Assembly (NCBI RefSeq): GCF_000293885.2
Contig: NZ_CP010945.1
Span: 4,484,001 to 4,548,000, forward strand
DNA length: 64,000 nucleotides
Reading direction: 5' to 3'
Source of the DNA: Pseudomonas fluorescens NCIMB 11764
GTDB taxonomy: Bacteria; Pseudomonadota; Gammaproteobacteria; Pseudomonadales; Pseudomonadaceae
Shown here piece after piece: positions 26,723 through 34,787 of this stretch; within the stretch, counting starts at the first letter, position 1, and each line of letters starts with the position of its first letter. The notes beneath the pieces are model-generated. The model was not told where the DNA came from. It ran no database searches and saw only the letters and a list, made by a program, of their open reading frames with translations. The position numbers were made by a program, and so were the translations under genes.

Positions 26723-27681
26723 TTATTCTTCAGCCGACCAATACCAAATAGTGTCGCCCCAATGGGAGTCACTGAACCCCGGCATTACCTCGCCTTGATT
26801 GAAGTAACGGCGAGAATCAGATTTTGCTGGAGTAAACCAATAGCCTGTTTTACTGCACGGTTTTCCCGCTTCGATACGACCAATTTGCGTTGTAGCGGAC
26901 TGTGAGTTAACCCGGGCATACTCCACCAGATCCTTCGGGTAGACCAAATGATCCAACTTGCTGTCATCAATGCCGTACAAAAAAGTAGCTGCTGCGGCCT
27001 CAAAGGCCCAATAGCCGACGTAACTTCCATCGTCGTCTTCAATATCTAAATGACTGTCGTGCCAGCTGGTTTGCAGTTTTGCAAAGGCGGGATACCACTC
27101 CTTGCAATATTGCTTTAGTAAGTCGCTGGCCTCTTCTGGGTCGGTTGCGTAGATCGCTCTAATAAGCAGTGTGTAGTGATCGTGATACCACTCGTCTAAA
27201 TCTGCGCGTCCAGGGAGATGCTTGCGCAGCAGGTCTTCGTAAAGGGTATCTTCCTTGGCATACCCTGCACGGTCTAACAATGCGACAAAGCGAGTCAACA
27301 GGTCCGTACGATGCAACAGAATGCAAAGGCTTATTACTTGAACGCACTCTTCATACTGTCCAGGCCAGTCGTCGATGGCCAATGGTGAAATATCCGGTTC
27401 ACCTTCCTCGTCAGCAAGTGCTTGCTGATAAATTTCGTAGTGTTTTATAAGTTTTTCTAGTCGAGGTATAAGGCTCTCAATGGGTTCTCCAGCGGTATAA
27501 CTGATCTGTAAAGCGTTAAAGGCTGCATCTTTGAAGTATCCAGTACGTAAGGATTTCTCTTGGGCTGGAGAGTCTGCCTGCATTGTTTTACCAATCCAAT
27601 CCAACGCAACTCAGTCGTATCGTAAAGATTTATAGATTTTTGATAGTAAGAATCAAAAATAAATTTTTGTCGTCTGTTCAT
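26723..27681 (-). pseudogene. PoNi-like immunity gene (copy 2), frameshifted near the start
   Basis: The ATG at 27679-27681 overlaps the TGA of the nuclease toxin gene (ATGA), marking the native start, MNRRQKFIFDSYYQ. The frame is lost after residue 28, where TGGAT is present twice before TGG (about 27590-27604). Removing one 5-base copy restores a continuous reading ELRWIGKTMQADSP into the rest. That rest, from a TTG at 27604, encodes 293 residues ending WYWSAEE with all DUF1911 marks (DISPLAIDDWPGQYEECVQV, FLYGIDDSKLDHLVYPKDL). It should be the cognate antidote of the adjacent toxin. Restart from the TTG could still make a product lacking about 30 residues, or the sequence may contain an error. 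Confidence 0.72.
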
Positions 27682-28883
27682 GCTGTTCGTTTGGCCTCTT
27701 CCTTAAGAATATCCAATTCACCAAATTTCTTTCTGAGCGAAGCCAGCCGCTTGTTGACGGCCACACGTACTTCCTCTTCGTCGTAGTGAAAGCCGGTATG
27801 TTCACGGTGTGTTGCTTCTGCTGCACTTGCTAATTGTGCTTGTGCTTGTGCATGTGCATGTGCATGTGCATGTGCATGTGCTTTCGAACTTAAACTAGAA
27901 TGATAAAGTGGTGTGAAAAAAAGATGTCGATTGTACGACATCATAATTTCTTCTTTTAAAACAATATCCTTAATTGCAAGCGGCAATTTGTCATTGATCC
28001 ACACACGACTCATCTGCACAAAATACTTTTTCTTTTTGCCGCTTTTTTTAGCGCCATTCGCGGCTGGTTCTGGTTTAGGGTGGGGCTGGGTAGATTTGCC
28101 ACCCGCTTTTCCTCCCATTTTGCCCCCTGCCTTCTTTTTTGCTGGTTCTGTCTTGGTGCCTTCTGCATCAATGATAGGTTCGAGTAACTCGGAAGGGTCA
28201 ACTACACCTGAAAGGCCCAGTTTTGATGCGATTTTTGGTTTGGTACCTTCAATCTGCAAAAATTTTGGAGCATCTTCTCGCTTGCTAGCCTTGGCTTCGA
28301 CGATGGCAAACTTCTTGTTACCGTTAGTCGCTGGGTCTGCTCGCCAAATTGAATCAATACCGGTGTCGTTAGCACCATCGGTCAGTTTGTAAAGGACATG
28401 TCTTGCTTTCGGAAGACCACCTTTTGACAGTTTGCCAAAAGTGTTGCTGTTTGGATTTCCACTCAACCATTTGCCGTCCGCACCTTTATCGTGCCCATCC
28501 CATTGTTTTCCCCAACCAAAGGTCTCTGCACAAATATAGTCTGCTATATGCTCACCACATACTCCCAGCCCTTCGTTAAGAATGTCAGCGGTCTGTATGC
28601 CTAGTTTGGAATTTGCGGGCTTGTTCGAGTGTCCTGCGCTTGGATCATCTTTACCATGTGTTGCAACTGTCGCATCTTTACTTGCGGGCTTATCTGCTTT
28701 CTTAGGGTGGGTGGAACCGGAAGATGCCGCAGAACTATTACGCTGCATCCCTTTCCATTTAACCAACCGCTTCTCAACAATCCCCACCATGGCCGGCATG
28801 TTGTCGCGGGAGGCGGCGAGGACAGTGACGACGGATATTTTCGCCCAGTTAGGAAGGCTCTGGAATGTAGAGGAGCCTTTCAC
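27678..28883 (-). CDS. PoNe-like nuclease toxin, N-terminally truncated
   Basis: A 401-residue product from a GTG start. Residues 95-235 look like a PD-(D/E)xK nuclease domain of the PoNe family, with Asp177 in GIDSIW and Glu196-x-Lys198 in FAIVEAKAS. After it come Lys/Gly/Pro-rich linkers, a hexanucleotide-encoded (Ala-His)n run and a charged C terminus. In-frame homologous-looking sequence continues about 30 codons upstream to a stop at 28974-28976 with no proper start. The original N terminus with its delivery domain (PAAR or other) is therefore lost. Its TGA overlaps the start of immunity copy 2. PoNe proteins are DNases delivered by T6SS or related systems. Expression from the GTG is uncertain. 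Confidence 0.62.
   Translation of the reverse strand: MKGSSTFQSLPNWAKISVVTVLAASRDNMPAMVGIVEKRLVKWKGMQRNSSAASSGSTHPKKADKPASKDATVATHGKDDPSAGHSNKPANSKLGIQTADILNEGLGVCGEHIADYICAETFGWGKQWDGHDKGADGKWLSGNPNSNTFGKLSKGGLPKARHVLYKLTDGANDTGIDSIWRADPATNGNKKFAIVEAKASKREDAPKFLQIEGTKPKIASKLGLSGVVDPSELLEPIIDAEGTKTEPAKKKAGGKMGGKAGGKSTQPHPKPEPAANGAKKSGKKKKYFVQMSRVWINDKLPLAIKDIVLKEEIMMSYNRHLFFTPLYHSSLSSKAHAHAHAHAHAQAQAQLASAAEATHREHTGFHYDEEEVRVAVNKRLASLRKKFGELDILKEEAKRTA
27834..27881 (-). repeat. Hexanucleotide tandem repeat in the toxin gene
   Basis: Eight six-base units on the minus strand: five GCACAT then three GCACAA, encoding (Ala-His)5(Ala-Gln)3. Because the unit is six bases, slippage would change length but keep the frame. 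Confidence 0.9.
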
Positions 28884-29147
28884 GCCGGTAATGATCTCGT
28901 CGAGTTCAGCACGCAGTTTTCCTGCATCGAATATCTGTTTCTCCAGCCAATCGGGACTGGGTAAGTGCGGGGGTTATGGTGAAATGAAGTTCCATGAGTT
29001 GAGTTCGACGTCCGTTTCTGAAAAAGGCACTGGCTTAAATATTTGTGATTTTATGGATGACCGTTTCCGACGGGCCATAGTCGCAATCTGCCGCAACGCT
29101 TCTTCGCTCAGGGTCACGAATGAACACTGAGCGGAGTTATACAGGGT
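28884..29147 (-). pseudogene. Remnant sequence upstream of the nuclease toxin
   Basis: Between immunity copy 3 and the toxin. On the minus strand two open segments share the toxin frame, separated by TAA at 28974-28976. The left one (PDWLEKQIFDAGKLRAELDE) runs into the toxin. The right one contains LSEEALRQIATMARRKR and ends SWNFISP. The first looks like the original toxin body; the second is an unidentified tail. It reads as a junction where foreign DNA replaced the toxin's 5' end. Confidence 0.45.
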
Positions 29148-30089
29148 CTATTCTTCGCCCGACCAATACCAAAGTGTATCTCCCCACTTCGAGTCACTGA
29201 TGCTCGGCATAGTTTCACCTTGCTGGAAGTGGCGTCTTGAGTTTGCTTGAACCGGTGTGAACCAATAGCCCGTTTTACTGCAGGGGTCACCGGCAACAAC
29301 TCGATTAGTCTGTGAGCCCAATGCACCCTTATAGTTTCTAGCATATTCGACCAAAGCTTTCGGATAAACCATATGGTCTATTTTGCTGTCGTCTATGCCG
29401 TACAGAAATGCAATAGCTCCCGCCTCTATTGCCCAGTATCCGACGTAATTTCCATTTTCTCCTTGTAGATGCAAGTCGTGCCATTGTGCTTGTTTAAATG
29501 CGGGATACCATTGGCTGCAATATTTTTTAAGAAACTTGGCTGCCTCCTCTTTGCTGCCTGCATAGATTGCCTGAACTAAAGGCGAGTAGAGATCGTGAAA
29601 CCACTGATCAACATCGTGCCTGTTGGGCAGCAACTTGGTAAGTAGATCTTCATATAGGGTGTCATCACCAGCATATCCCGCGTTGTCTATTAACGTTACA
29701 AAGCGTTTAAGTAGGTCGGTGCGGTGTAGTAATATACAAAAACCTATGACCTGCACGCATTCTTCATATTGGTAAGGCCAGTCGTCAATTGCTAGTGGGG
29801 ATATATCAGGAAGGTTTTCGTGCTCCTGTAACTTGGTCTGTCTTATTTCGTATTTTTCAATAAGATCGTCAAGCAGAGGTATTAAATAAACTATTTCTTC
29901 CCCTGCCGTGTAAGCAGCCAAAAGTCTGTCCAGTGCAAGCCTTTGCAAATGCCTTGAACGAAGTGCTGCTTCTTCCTCGGGAGAGTCGGATTCAAAAGTG
30001 TTTGTCTTCAAAAATTCGAGTACTTCATCATGCTCTTTTTGGAAGTTTTTGTAGTGGGTTTCACTAAAAAATTTTTGTCGTTTTTTCAT
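29148..30089 (-). CDS. PoNi-like immunity protein (copy 3)
   Basis: A 313-residue cytoplasmic protein, the most complete of the three DUF1910-DUF1911 copies. It has MKKRQKFFSETHYKNF at the start, DISPLAIDDWPYQYEECVQV in the middle, then FLYGIDDSKIDHMVYPKALV and a C-terminal SDSKWGDTLWYWSGEE. Six bases upstream of its ATG ends a 21-codon fragment homologous to the tail of the PoNe-like toxin. It therefore once followed a toxin gene directly, as copy 2 still does. With no toxin of its own left, it is an orphan antidote that may protect against sister-cell effectors. Confidence 0.76.
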   Translation of the reverse strand: MKKRQKFFSETHYKNFQKEHDEVLEFLKTNTFESDSPEEEAALRSRHLQRLALDRLLAAYTAGEEIVYLIPLLDDLIEKYEIRQTKLQEHENLPDISPLAIDDWPYQYEECVQVIGFCILLHRTDLLKRFVTLIDNAGYAGDDTLYEDLLTKLLPNRHDVDQWFHDLYSPLVQAIYAGSKEEAAKFLKKYCSQWYPAFKQAQWHDLHLQGENGNYVGYWAIEAGAIAFLYGIDDSKIDHMVYPKALVEYARNYKGALGSQTNRVVAGDPCSKTGYWFTPVQANSRRHFQQGETMPSISDSKWGDTLWYWSGEE

Positions 30090-30095
30090 TTTCGG

Positions 30096-30161
30096 TCACG
30101 CCTCAATTTTCAGAGAACCTAATACGCCGTATTTTTTGGCTAAGGATTTTTTCCGCTTTTT
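30096..30161 (-). pseudogene. C-terminal remnant of a second PoNe-like toxin
   Basis: A 21-codon open segment with stop TGA at 30096-30098. Its end SLAKKYGVLGSLKIEA aligns with SLRKKFGELDILKEEA near the end of the intact toxin; with the KR before it, about 12 of 20 positions are identical by eye. A stop lies directly upstream of it. It occupies the place expected for the toxin cognate to immunity copy 3, so it is best read as the surviving tail of a deleted toxin gene. Confidence 0.62.
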
Positions 30162-30217
30162 TCATCGGACGAGGTTCCCCCCTTCGCATCCAAGGTAATT
30201 AAAGGGCCAGCTCTGAC

Positions 30218-30871
30218 CTACTTCCAAGAGTCGTACGGCACACCAAACTTCTCGACATAGGCTTTGGAAGCCGCTGAAAGGGGCCGGTGGTGACCACCAG
30301 ACTTACCTTCATACGGGCCACGCGGATCAATCACGGCTTTTACCGTAGTTACCTCGATCGGTGTCATGCAAGGGCCGCCTACCCAGACTCTGGCGATACC
30401 TCCGGGGACCAGCCTTATGCCGATTGAATCACGATAACCTGTGATCCATTTCCCATCGGCCGCGCAGAACACTTTCTCCCCCTTGCGCATGATCTCTCGA
30501 GTGGCTTCGGGGATTTTTATCACCATCAGGTAGGTTTGCGGTTCGACCAGCGATTGCCAGCGGACATAGATCTGTTGGGGCAAGTCCGCCCCTGTCACAC
30601 GTTTTCCGCCTCCGGCAGGCCCTCTTTTCGGCCAACCACGTGGATTGCCGGCGTTGTTGGGAGGTGCTTGCATTGACGCGATGCCACTCGCCGCACGTTG
30701 AAACACATGGTCCTGAATGTCGACGACATCGGCTGTTTCGATCCAGACCTCCATGTAATCAGGAGCCGAGAACCCCAGAGTCCATGCTTTGTAAGGCATT
30801 GAGCTACTGCTAGCAAATGTGCAGCCACTGAGCAGAAAAACGACAAGAGCGATACGGATAGAATTACTCAT
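30218..30871 (-). CDS. DUF2931-like lipoprotein, putative immunity to DUF2235 effector
   Basis: A 217-residue lipoprotein: LLSGC gives a lipobox with Cys17, and Ser/Thr residues follow. Marks such as [22 protein letters not shown] and [20 protein letters not shown] fit the DUF2931 family, which often sits next to DUF2235-type T6SS lipase effectors. Its start overlaps the effector stop by eight bases, so the two are coupled. Inference: a periplasmic antidote to the phospholipase domain encoded just upstream. Confidence 0.7.
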   Translation of the reverse strand: MSNSIRIALVVFLLSGCTFASSSSMPYKAWTLGFSAPDYMEVWIETADVVDIQDHVFQRAASGIASMQAPPNNAGNPRGWPKRGPAGGGKRVTGADLPQQIYVRWQSLVEPQTYLMVIKIPEATREIMRKGEKVFCAADGKWITGYRDSIGIRLVPGGIARVWVGGPCMTPIEVTTVKAVIDPRGPYEGKSGGHHRPLSAASKAYVEKFGVPYDSWK

Positions 30872-33605
30872 TAGGATGCACCGTGCGCACAGAGTTTTCG
30901 TCTGGTCGATTAATGAAGACGATATTCAGATCGCTATTATTTCGACTTTTAGCGGCGTTCCAGTTATCGGAGATATGAACGTAGCGTTGGAACAGCAGTT
31001 CCTCCTCCTGCGGAGTCAGCCCTGTTGTTTTGCTTTTCCCCTGAGCGTAGTCCATCATTTTTTTGGAGATGGGAACAAGTTCCGCAGGCAGCGCTAGTCG
31101 CGGTTCGCCTTCGTCAATCTCGCCAAAGGGTACTCCGTTTTCCACAGCCAGTTCGCGCATGATCCGAAAGTAAATCAAGGACAAATCACTGCGGACTTCG
31201 CGTTGGCTGCTGACTGCGGCATAAACGTGTTTCATGTTTTTGCGATTGTCTTTGTCGGTGCTACGAAACGGCACCTCCCACGTCCGGATCTCCAACGAAA
31301 GATTATATTGGGCCAGTTGATCTTGAAGCCGACTCAAGTCTTGCTGGGCACGTTTGTAACTGTTGGCTTCAGCGAAAGACGTCCTTTCTTCGACCGCGCT
31401 TTGACGCGGTTTACTGAGCAGGATGCGCTCCATCGCTTTGGGTAAATAGCCGCCACCCAGGTCCGAATGCACACCAGGCAGGACAATATCGGCCGACCCA
31501 AGACTGTTGAGGGCAAAGTTGTAACGGCGTTCATTTCGAGCGACCAATTGAACGACTTTCTTAGCCGCATCTGGCGCCAGATGGATATTGATCCCTGGGT
31601 TATAAGCGTTATTACCAGTCCAGTCCCCCACCAGCGGATTGGCAATAGCCGCAACCGTGTCGTAAACGCCAATGAAATTTATGGACACATCAGAATGCGG
31701 CGTCCAGGAAAAGCTGTCCGACAATATCGGAGTACCCATCGGCAACACTTTTGCGAGGATACTTTGGTTCCCCTTTAATACCTCATTGGCAAAATCCCTT
31801 GCCGCTGCGGAGCCACGGCTGAAGCCGAAAATATTGAATTCGATTTTCGCCACGCGCTTATCGGGATTGTTGTCCTGAAATGTTTGGATAGCCTTGAGAA
31901 TAAGCGGCGGTGTTTCTTCCACTCGCGCCCGGACGCCCTGCACACCTATACCTGTGCCTTGCGAAAAAGTGGAATCTTCTGCGGTACTGCTGGTACCGAT
32001 GCCATCCACATAAACTCGCAGGCTGGCCGTCTTGGCATCGATTGGCCTCGCTATGTTCGAGTGGTCTTCATAAAGTTCATAGAGCCGGGCCACGTTGCTG
32101 ACATCATTGCCATAGCTGTTGTCCGGTGAACTCCCCTTGCCGTCATAACCGTGAGCCGCACAGAACTGACGAATATCTTCAGCTGCTTCCTCCAGGTTCA
32201 CGTCCGGCGCAAAGCAGCCAAACACACGCTCGCTGTTGTTGCGGTTGTTGCCCGTCCCATCGAAGAACATCCCAACCCGTAAGGTGATGTCTTCCAGCTC
32301 GACCTCTTCTTCCTCTTCCTCAAGCTCCTCTTCCACCGCAGGTGGCGCCGAATCAGGGGCGGCGTTAAATTTTCCAACCGGTGGGCTGCTCAATAGTTGC
32401 CCCGCAATGGCGGCTGCAGCTGCACCTGGAATAAGCGGAGCAAGGATTCCAATCCCTGTTCCCACACCCGGCGCACCCCCCGAGTTGGCTTTCACCTCAG
32501 CACCACTAATGGTCACGCCACCCGCATCGACCTTGACGAAACTCCCGCCAGCCTTGGCCGTCAGTTCCATCCCGCCTTCAACCACGACCTTGTTGCCGGC
32601 GTTATAGTGAATCTCCTCACCAACTTCAACAAACAGCGCTGTGCCGACTTTGACGTGCTGAGTCACGCCCACAGTAAGGTGATCGTCCGCCCGCGCTTCA
32701 GTCTTGCGATCCAGATGCGTGATCCGGTGCTCTTCAACCTTGAACTCACTGAAAACCTTGGCCTCAACCGTGTCATGCCGCTCGTTGCCGATGCGGATTT
32801 TCTGGTCGTGTTCGATGTTTTCATCCCAGTCGCGCTGGGCGTGCAGGTAGATCTGTTCCGCGCCTTTCTTGTCTTCGATGCGGAACTCGTTGTAACCCTT
32901 GCCGCCCGGTGAACTGAGGGTCTTGAAGGTGCTGCGGGTCTTGTTCGCCGGTAGGTCGTAGGGGACGACGTTTTCCTTGTGGAACAGGCAGCCGGTGATC
33001 AGCGGTTGGTCGGGGTCGCCTTCGAGGAAGGTGACGAGGACTTCCATGCCGACGCGCGGGATGGCGATGCCGCCGTAGGCACTGCCGGCCCAGCCGGTGG
33101 CGACGCGTTGCCAGCAGCTGGTGGTGTCGTTGGCCTGGCCGTCGCGGTCCCAGTGGAATTGCACTTTGACGCGGCCGTATTCGTCGCAGTGGATTTCTTC
33201 GCCGGACGGGCCGGTGACAATGGCGGTCTGGCTGCCGAGGACTTTCGGTTTCGGGTGTTCGAGGGCAGGGCGGAAGTGCGCGTCCCACGGGGTGGCAAGG
33301 AAGGTGTTGCGGTAGCCCTGATGGAAATCGTCTTTGTTGTGGGTGACGTCGCTGGTGACGTTTTTGCCGAGCACTTGCGGCTGCTTGCCTTCGTGCACGA
33401 CTTCGAGCAACAGCCAGAGGTCGTTCCACTCGGCACGCGGGTGTTCGCTCAGGGCCACGGCATCAAACCCCAGACCAGGGCCAGTAAAAACAGAGGAGGG
33501 AAGTGAAGGCCGACACGATACGAAACGATAACTGCATGGCGGATCCTTGCGGCAGTGAGGGAGGCGCCAAAGCATAGCGCCTGATCCCTCACAGGAGTAC
33601 CGCAA
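30864..33605 (-). CDS. Orphan VgrG C-terminal half fused to DUF2235 lipase-like effector domain
   Basis: A 913-residue open frame. Residues 1-50 are unrelated sequence; from [10 protein letters not shown] onward it matches the second part of the intact VgrG at 39.2-41.3 kb, covering the OB-fold and needle. A Glu-rich linker and a DUF2235 (Tle1-like) alpha/beta hydrolase domain follow, with MFFDGTGNN near residue 445 and the nucleophile motif [11 protein letters not shown] near residue 590. The first 296 residues of VgrG (gp27-like hub) are missing, so it should not assemble a normal spike. Either a displaced cassette, or a cargo protein translated from an internal start. The lipoprotein immunity gene overlaps its end. 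Confidence 0.75.
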   Translation of the reverse strand: MRYSCEGSGAMLWRLPHCRKDPPCSYRFVSCRPSLPSSVFTGPGLGFDAVALSEHPRAEWNDLWLLLEVVHEGKQPQVLGKNVTSDVTHNKDDFHQGYRNTFLATPWDAHFRPALEHPKPKVLGSQTAIVTGPSGEEIHCDEYGRVKVQFHWDRDGQANDTTSCWQRVATGWAGSAYGGIAIPRVGMEVLVTFLEGDPDQPLITGCLFHKENVVPYDLPANKTRSTFKTLSSPGGKGYNEFRIEDKKGAEQIYLHAQRDWDENIEHDQKIRIGNERHDTVEAKVFSEFKVEEHRITHLDRKTEARADDHLTVGVTQHVKVGTALFVEVGEEIHYNAGNKVVVEGGMELTAKAGGSFVKVDAGGVTISGAEVKANSGGAPGVGTGIGILAPLIPGAAAAAIAGQLLSSPPVGKFNAAPDSAPPAVEEELEEEEEEVELEDITLRVGMFFDGTGNNRNNSERVFGCFAPDVNLEEAAEDIRQFCAAHGYDGKGSSPDNSYGNDVSNVARLYELYEDHSNIARPIDAKTASLRVYVDGIGTSSTAEDSTFSQGTGIGVQGVRARVEETPPLILKAIQTFQDNNPDKRVAKIEFNIFGFSRGSAAARDFANEVLKGNQSILAKVLPMGTPILSDSFSWTPHSDVSINFIGVYDTVAAIANPLVGDWTGNNAYNPGINIHLAPDAAKKVVQLVARNERRYNFALNSLGSADIVLPGVHSDLGGGYLPKAMERILLSKPRQSAVEERTSFAEANSYKRAQQDLSRLQDQLAQYNLSLEIRTWEVPFRSTDKDNRKNMKHVYAAVSSQREVRSDLSLIYFRIMRELAVENGVPFGEIDEGEPRLALPAELVPISKKMMDYAQGKSKTTGLTPQEEELLFQRYVHISDNWNAAKSRNNSDLNIVFINRPDENSVRTVHPNE
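32485..33457 (-). repeat. vgrG: Direct repeat, vgrG copy B
   Basis: About 970 bases that match 39419-40391 with no insertion or deletion at the points compared (constant offset of 6934). Substitutions are few and mostly at third codon positions. It covers the VgrG core from [10 protein letters not shown] to the segment VTISGAEVK. Confidence 0.85.
33463..33537 (-). pseudogene. Relic of a foreign gene start at the vgrG junction
   Basis: GCAAGGATC forms a good ribosome site before an ATG and a hydrophobic start [15 protein letters not shown]. The frame stops after 24 codons as it reaches the vgrG fragment. The neighbouring frame continues [13 protein letters not shown], as if the segment were frameshifted. 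It looks like the first codons of an inner-membrane protein gene joined to the vgrG remnant. Confidence 0.4.
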
Positions 33606-33627
33606 AGTGCAAAATCAGGCCTTTCAG

Positions 33628-33782
33628 TCAGTTCTGATAACTGCAAGCGTCAGAAAGCTTCCGATAGCTGATTTCTTCAGGCTTGCCTGACGTATCGATG
33701 TACTTCGGTCCGAAGTAGATTGTGCGCTAACCTCTGAGGACAAACCGATCGCGAAGAGGGCTACGAAAAAATACGCTTTCAT
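33628..33782 (-). pseudogene. Decayed DUF2790 gene
   Basis: An ATG at 33782 begins a signal peptide (MKAYFFVALFAIGLSSEVSA). The C-terminal part of DUF2790 (KYIDTSGKPEEISYRKLSDA, then CSYQN and a stop) follows directly, in another frame. The middle of the protein is deleted. The intact relative is at 24.5 kb. It sits exactly between the Sel1 gene and the orphan VgrG half, marking a rearrangement point. Confidence 0.8.
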
Positions 33783-33794
33783 AGTGTTAATAGT

Positions 33795-34772
33795 TCATAG
33801 CTTGTCAGGGAAGAAGGATAGTGGTGGGCGGGTTGCTTTCCATTCCGTCAGGGTTTTTTTTGATTTTTCGATCTGTTCCCCAGTCATTTTTGCCGCGATT
33901 TCCGGGAGTTCATCTTGTGCAAATTCTCGCATGCCGCCCCCACCGTCTAGTTCAAGCACCCAGGAAATGGATGCATAGGCTGTTACTAGATCCTCCTTAA
34001 AGCCGTATTCCGGCGATTGTCCTGCTAAGTAAGAGCCATAACCATATACAGCGCTGACATATCCAGTCATTGCTGCTTTTTCATTCCACGACCTGAATTG
34101 CTCCCAGTCCTTTTTTCGACCCTGAATCGCGGCATACGCCAACATACCTTGAGGGTTGCCACCCTCCGCAGATGCCTTCATCCAGCGTTCGACCATCTCC
34201 GCGCGTTTTGAAGGTGTCAGGAAGAAACCTTTACCTTCACGGTAATCCGCCGCTAGATAGTACTGCGCTAGCGCAAAACCTCCGTCTGCGGATTTTTCAA
34301 ACCATTTGTCGTCTCCGGTTATCCGGTACATCAAATACATAGCCTCGGCGTCACCTTTTTCAGCTTCTTTCGTAGCAGCCTCTAAGGCACTTTTGGACCA
34401 CTCGTTTGGCGATTTTTTTTCACCTGAGCAGTTGTTCATCTCAACGCAGAGATCGTTATTGCGCTGAGACAATCTTATCATTGCATATATATCACCTTGG
34501 CGAGCAGAGGCTTCATACGCGCTCTGAGCTTCTGGAGTTATATATTTGTTATTTTTGCGTAACGCTTCGCCCAAGTAGTACTGTGCTTCACGATCGCCAC
34601 CTTCCGCTGCTGCCTTCAGATAGGGGACTGCAGATATGGCTTTGAATTGATTGTAAAGCTCAATACCCTTTTCCTTTGCTTTCACTTGCTGTGTCGATAC
34701 TTCTGCCTGCGCCACAAAGCTAAAGAATAGGGTTGATAAGGCAATGCAAACGGCATTTTTCATTTTTAACAT
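33795..34772 (-). CDS. Secreted Sel1-repeat protein, putative immunity to LysM effector
   Basis: A 325-residue protein with a signal peptide (about residues 1-23, ending AQA) and several Sel1-like repeats: GGDREAQYYLGEALRK, GGFALAQYYLAADYREG and GGNPQGMLAYAAIQGR. It begins 15 bases after the stop of the 1196-residue effector gene. Sel1-type periplasmic proteins serve as antidotes to some T6SS phospholipase effectors. Inference: a periplasmic immunity protein for the neighbour. A start at the second Met (34763) is possible. Confidence 0.7.
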   Translation of the reverse strand: MLKMKNAVCIALSTLFFSFVAQAEVSTQQVKAKEKGIELYNQFKAISAVPYLKAAAEGGDREAQYYLGEALRKNNKYITPEAQSAYEASARQGDIYAMIRLSQRNNDLCVEMNNCSGEKKSPNEWSKSALEAATKEAEKGDAEAMYLMYRITGDDKWFEKSADGGFALAQYYLAADYREGKGFFLTPSKRAEMVERWMKASAEGGNPQGMLAYAAIQGRKKDWEQFRSWNEKAAMTGYVSAVYGYGSYLAGQSPEYGFKEDLVTAYASISWVLELDGGGGMREFAQDELPEIAAKMTGEQIEKSKKTLTEWKATRPPLSFFPDKL

Positions 34773-34787
34773 GTTTAGTTGACTCGA

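Noticed and set aside
27834..27881. Short direct repeats considered as a CRISPR array
   Set aside because: Six-base units without spacers, inside an open reading frame; a simple tandem repeat.
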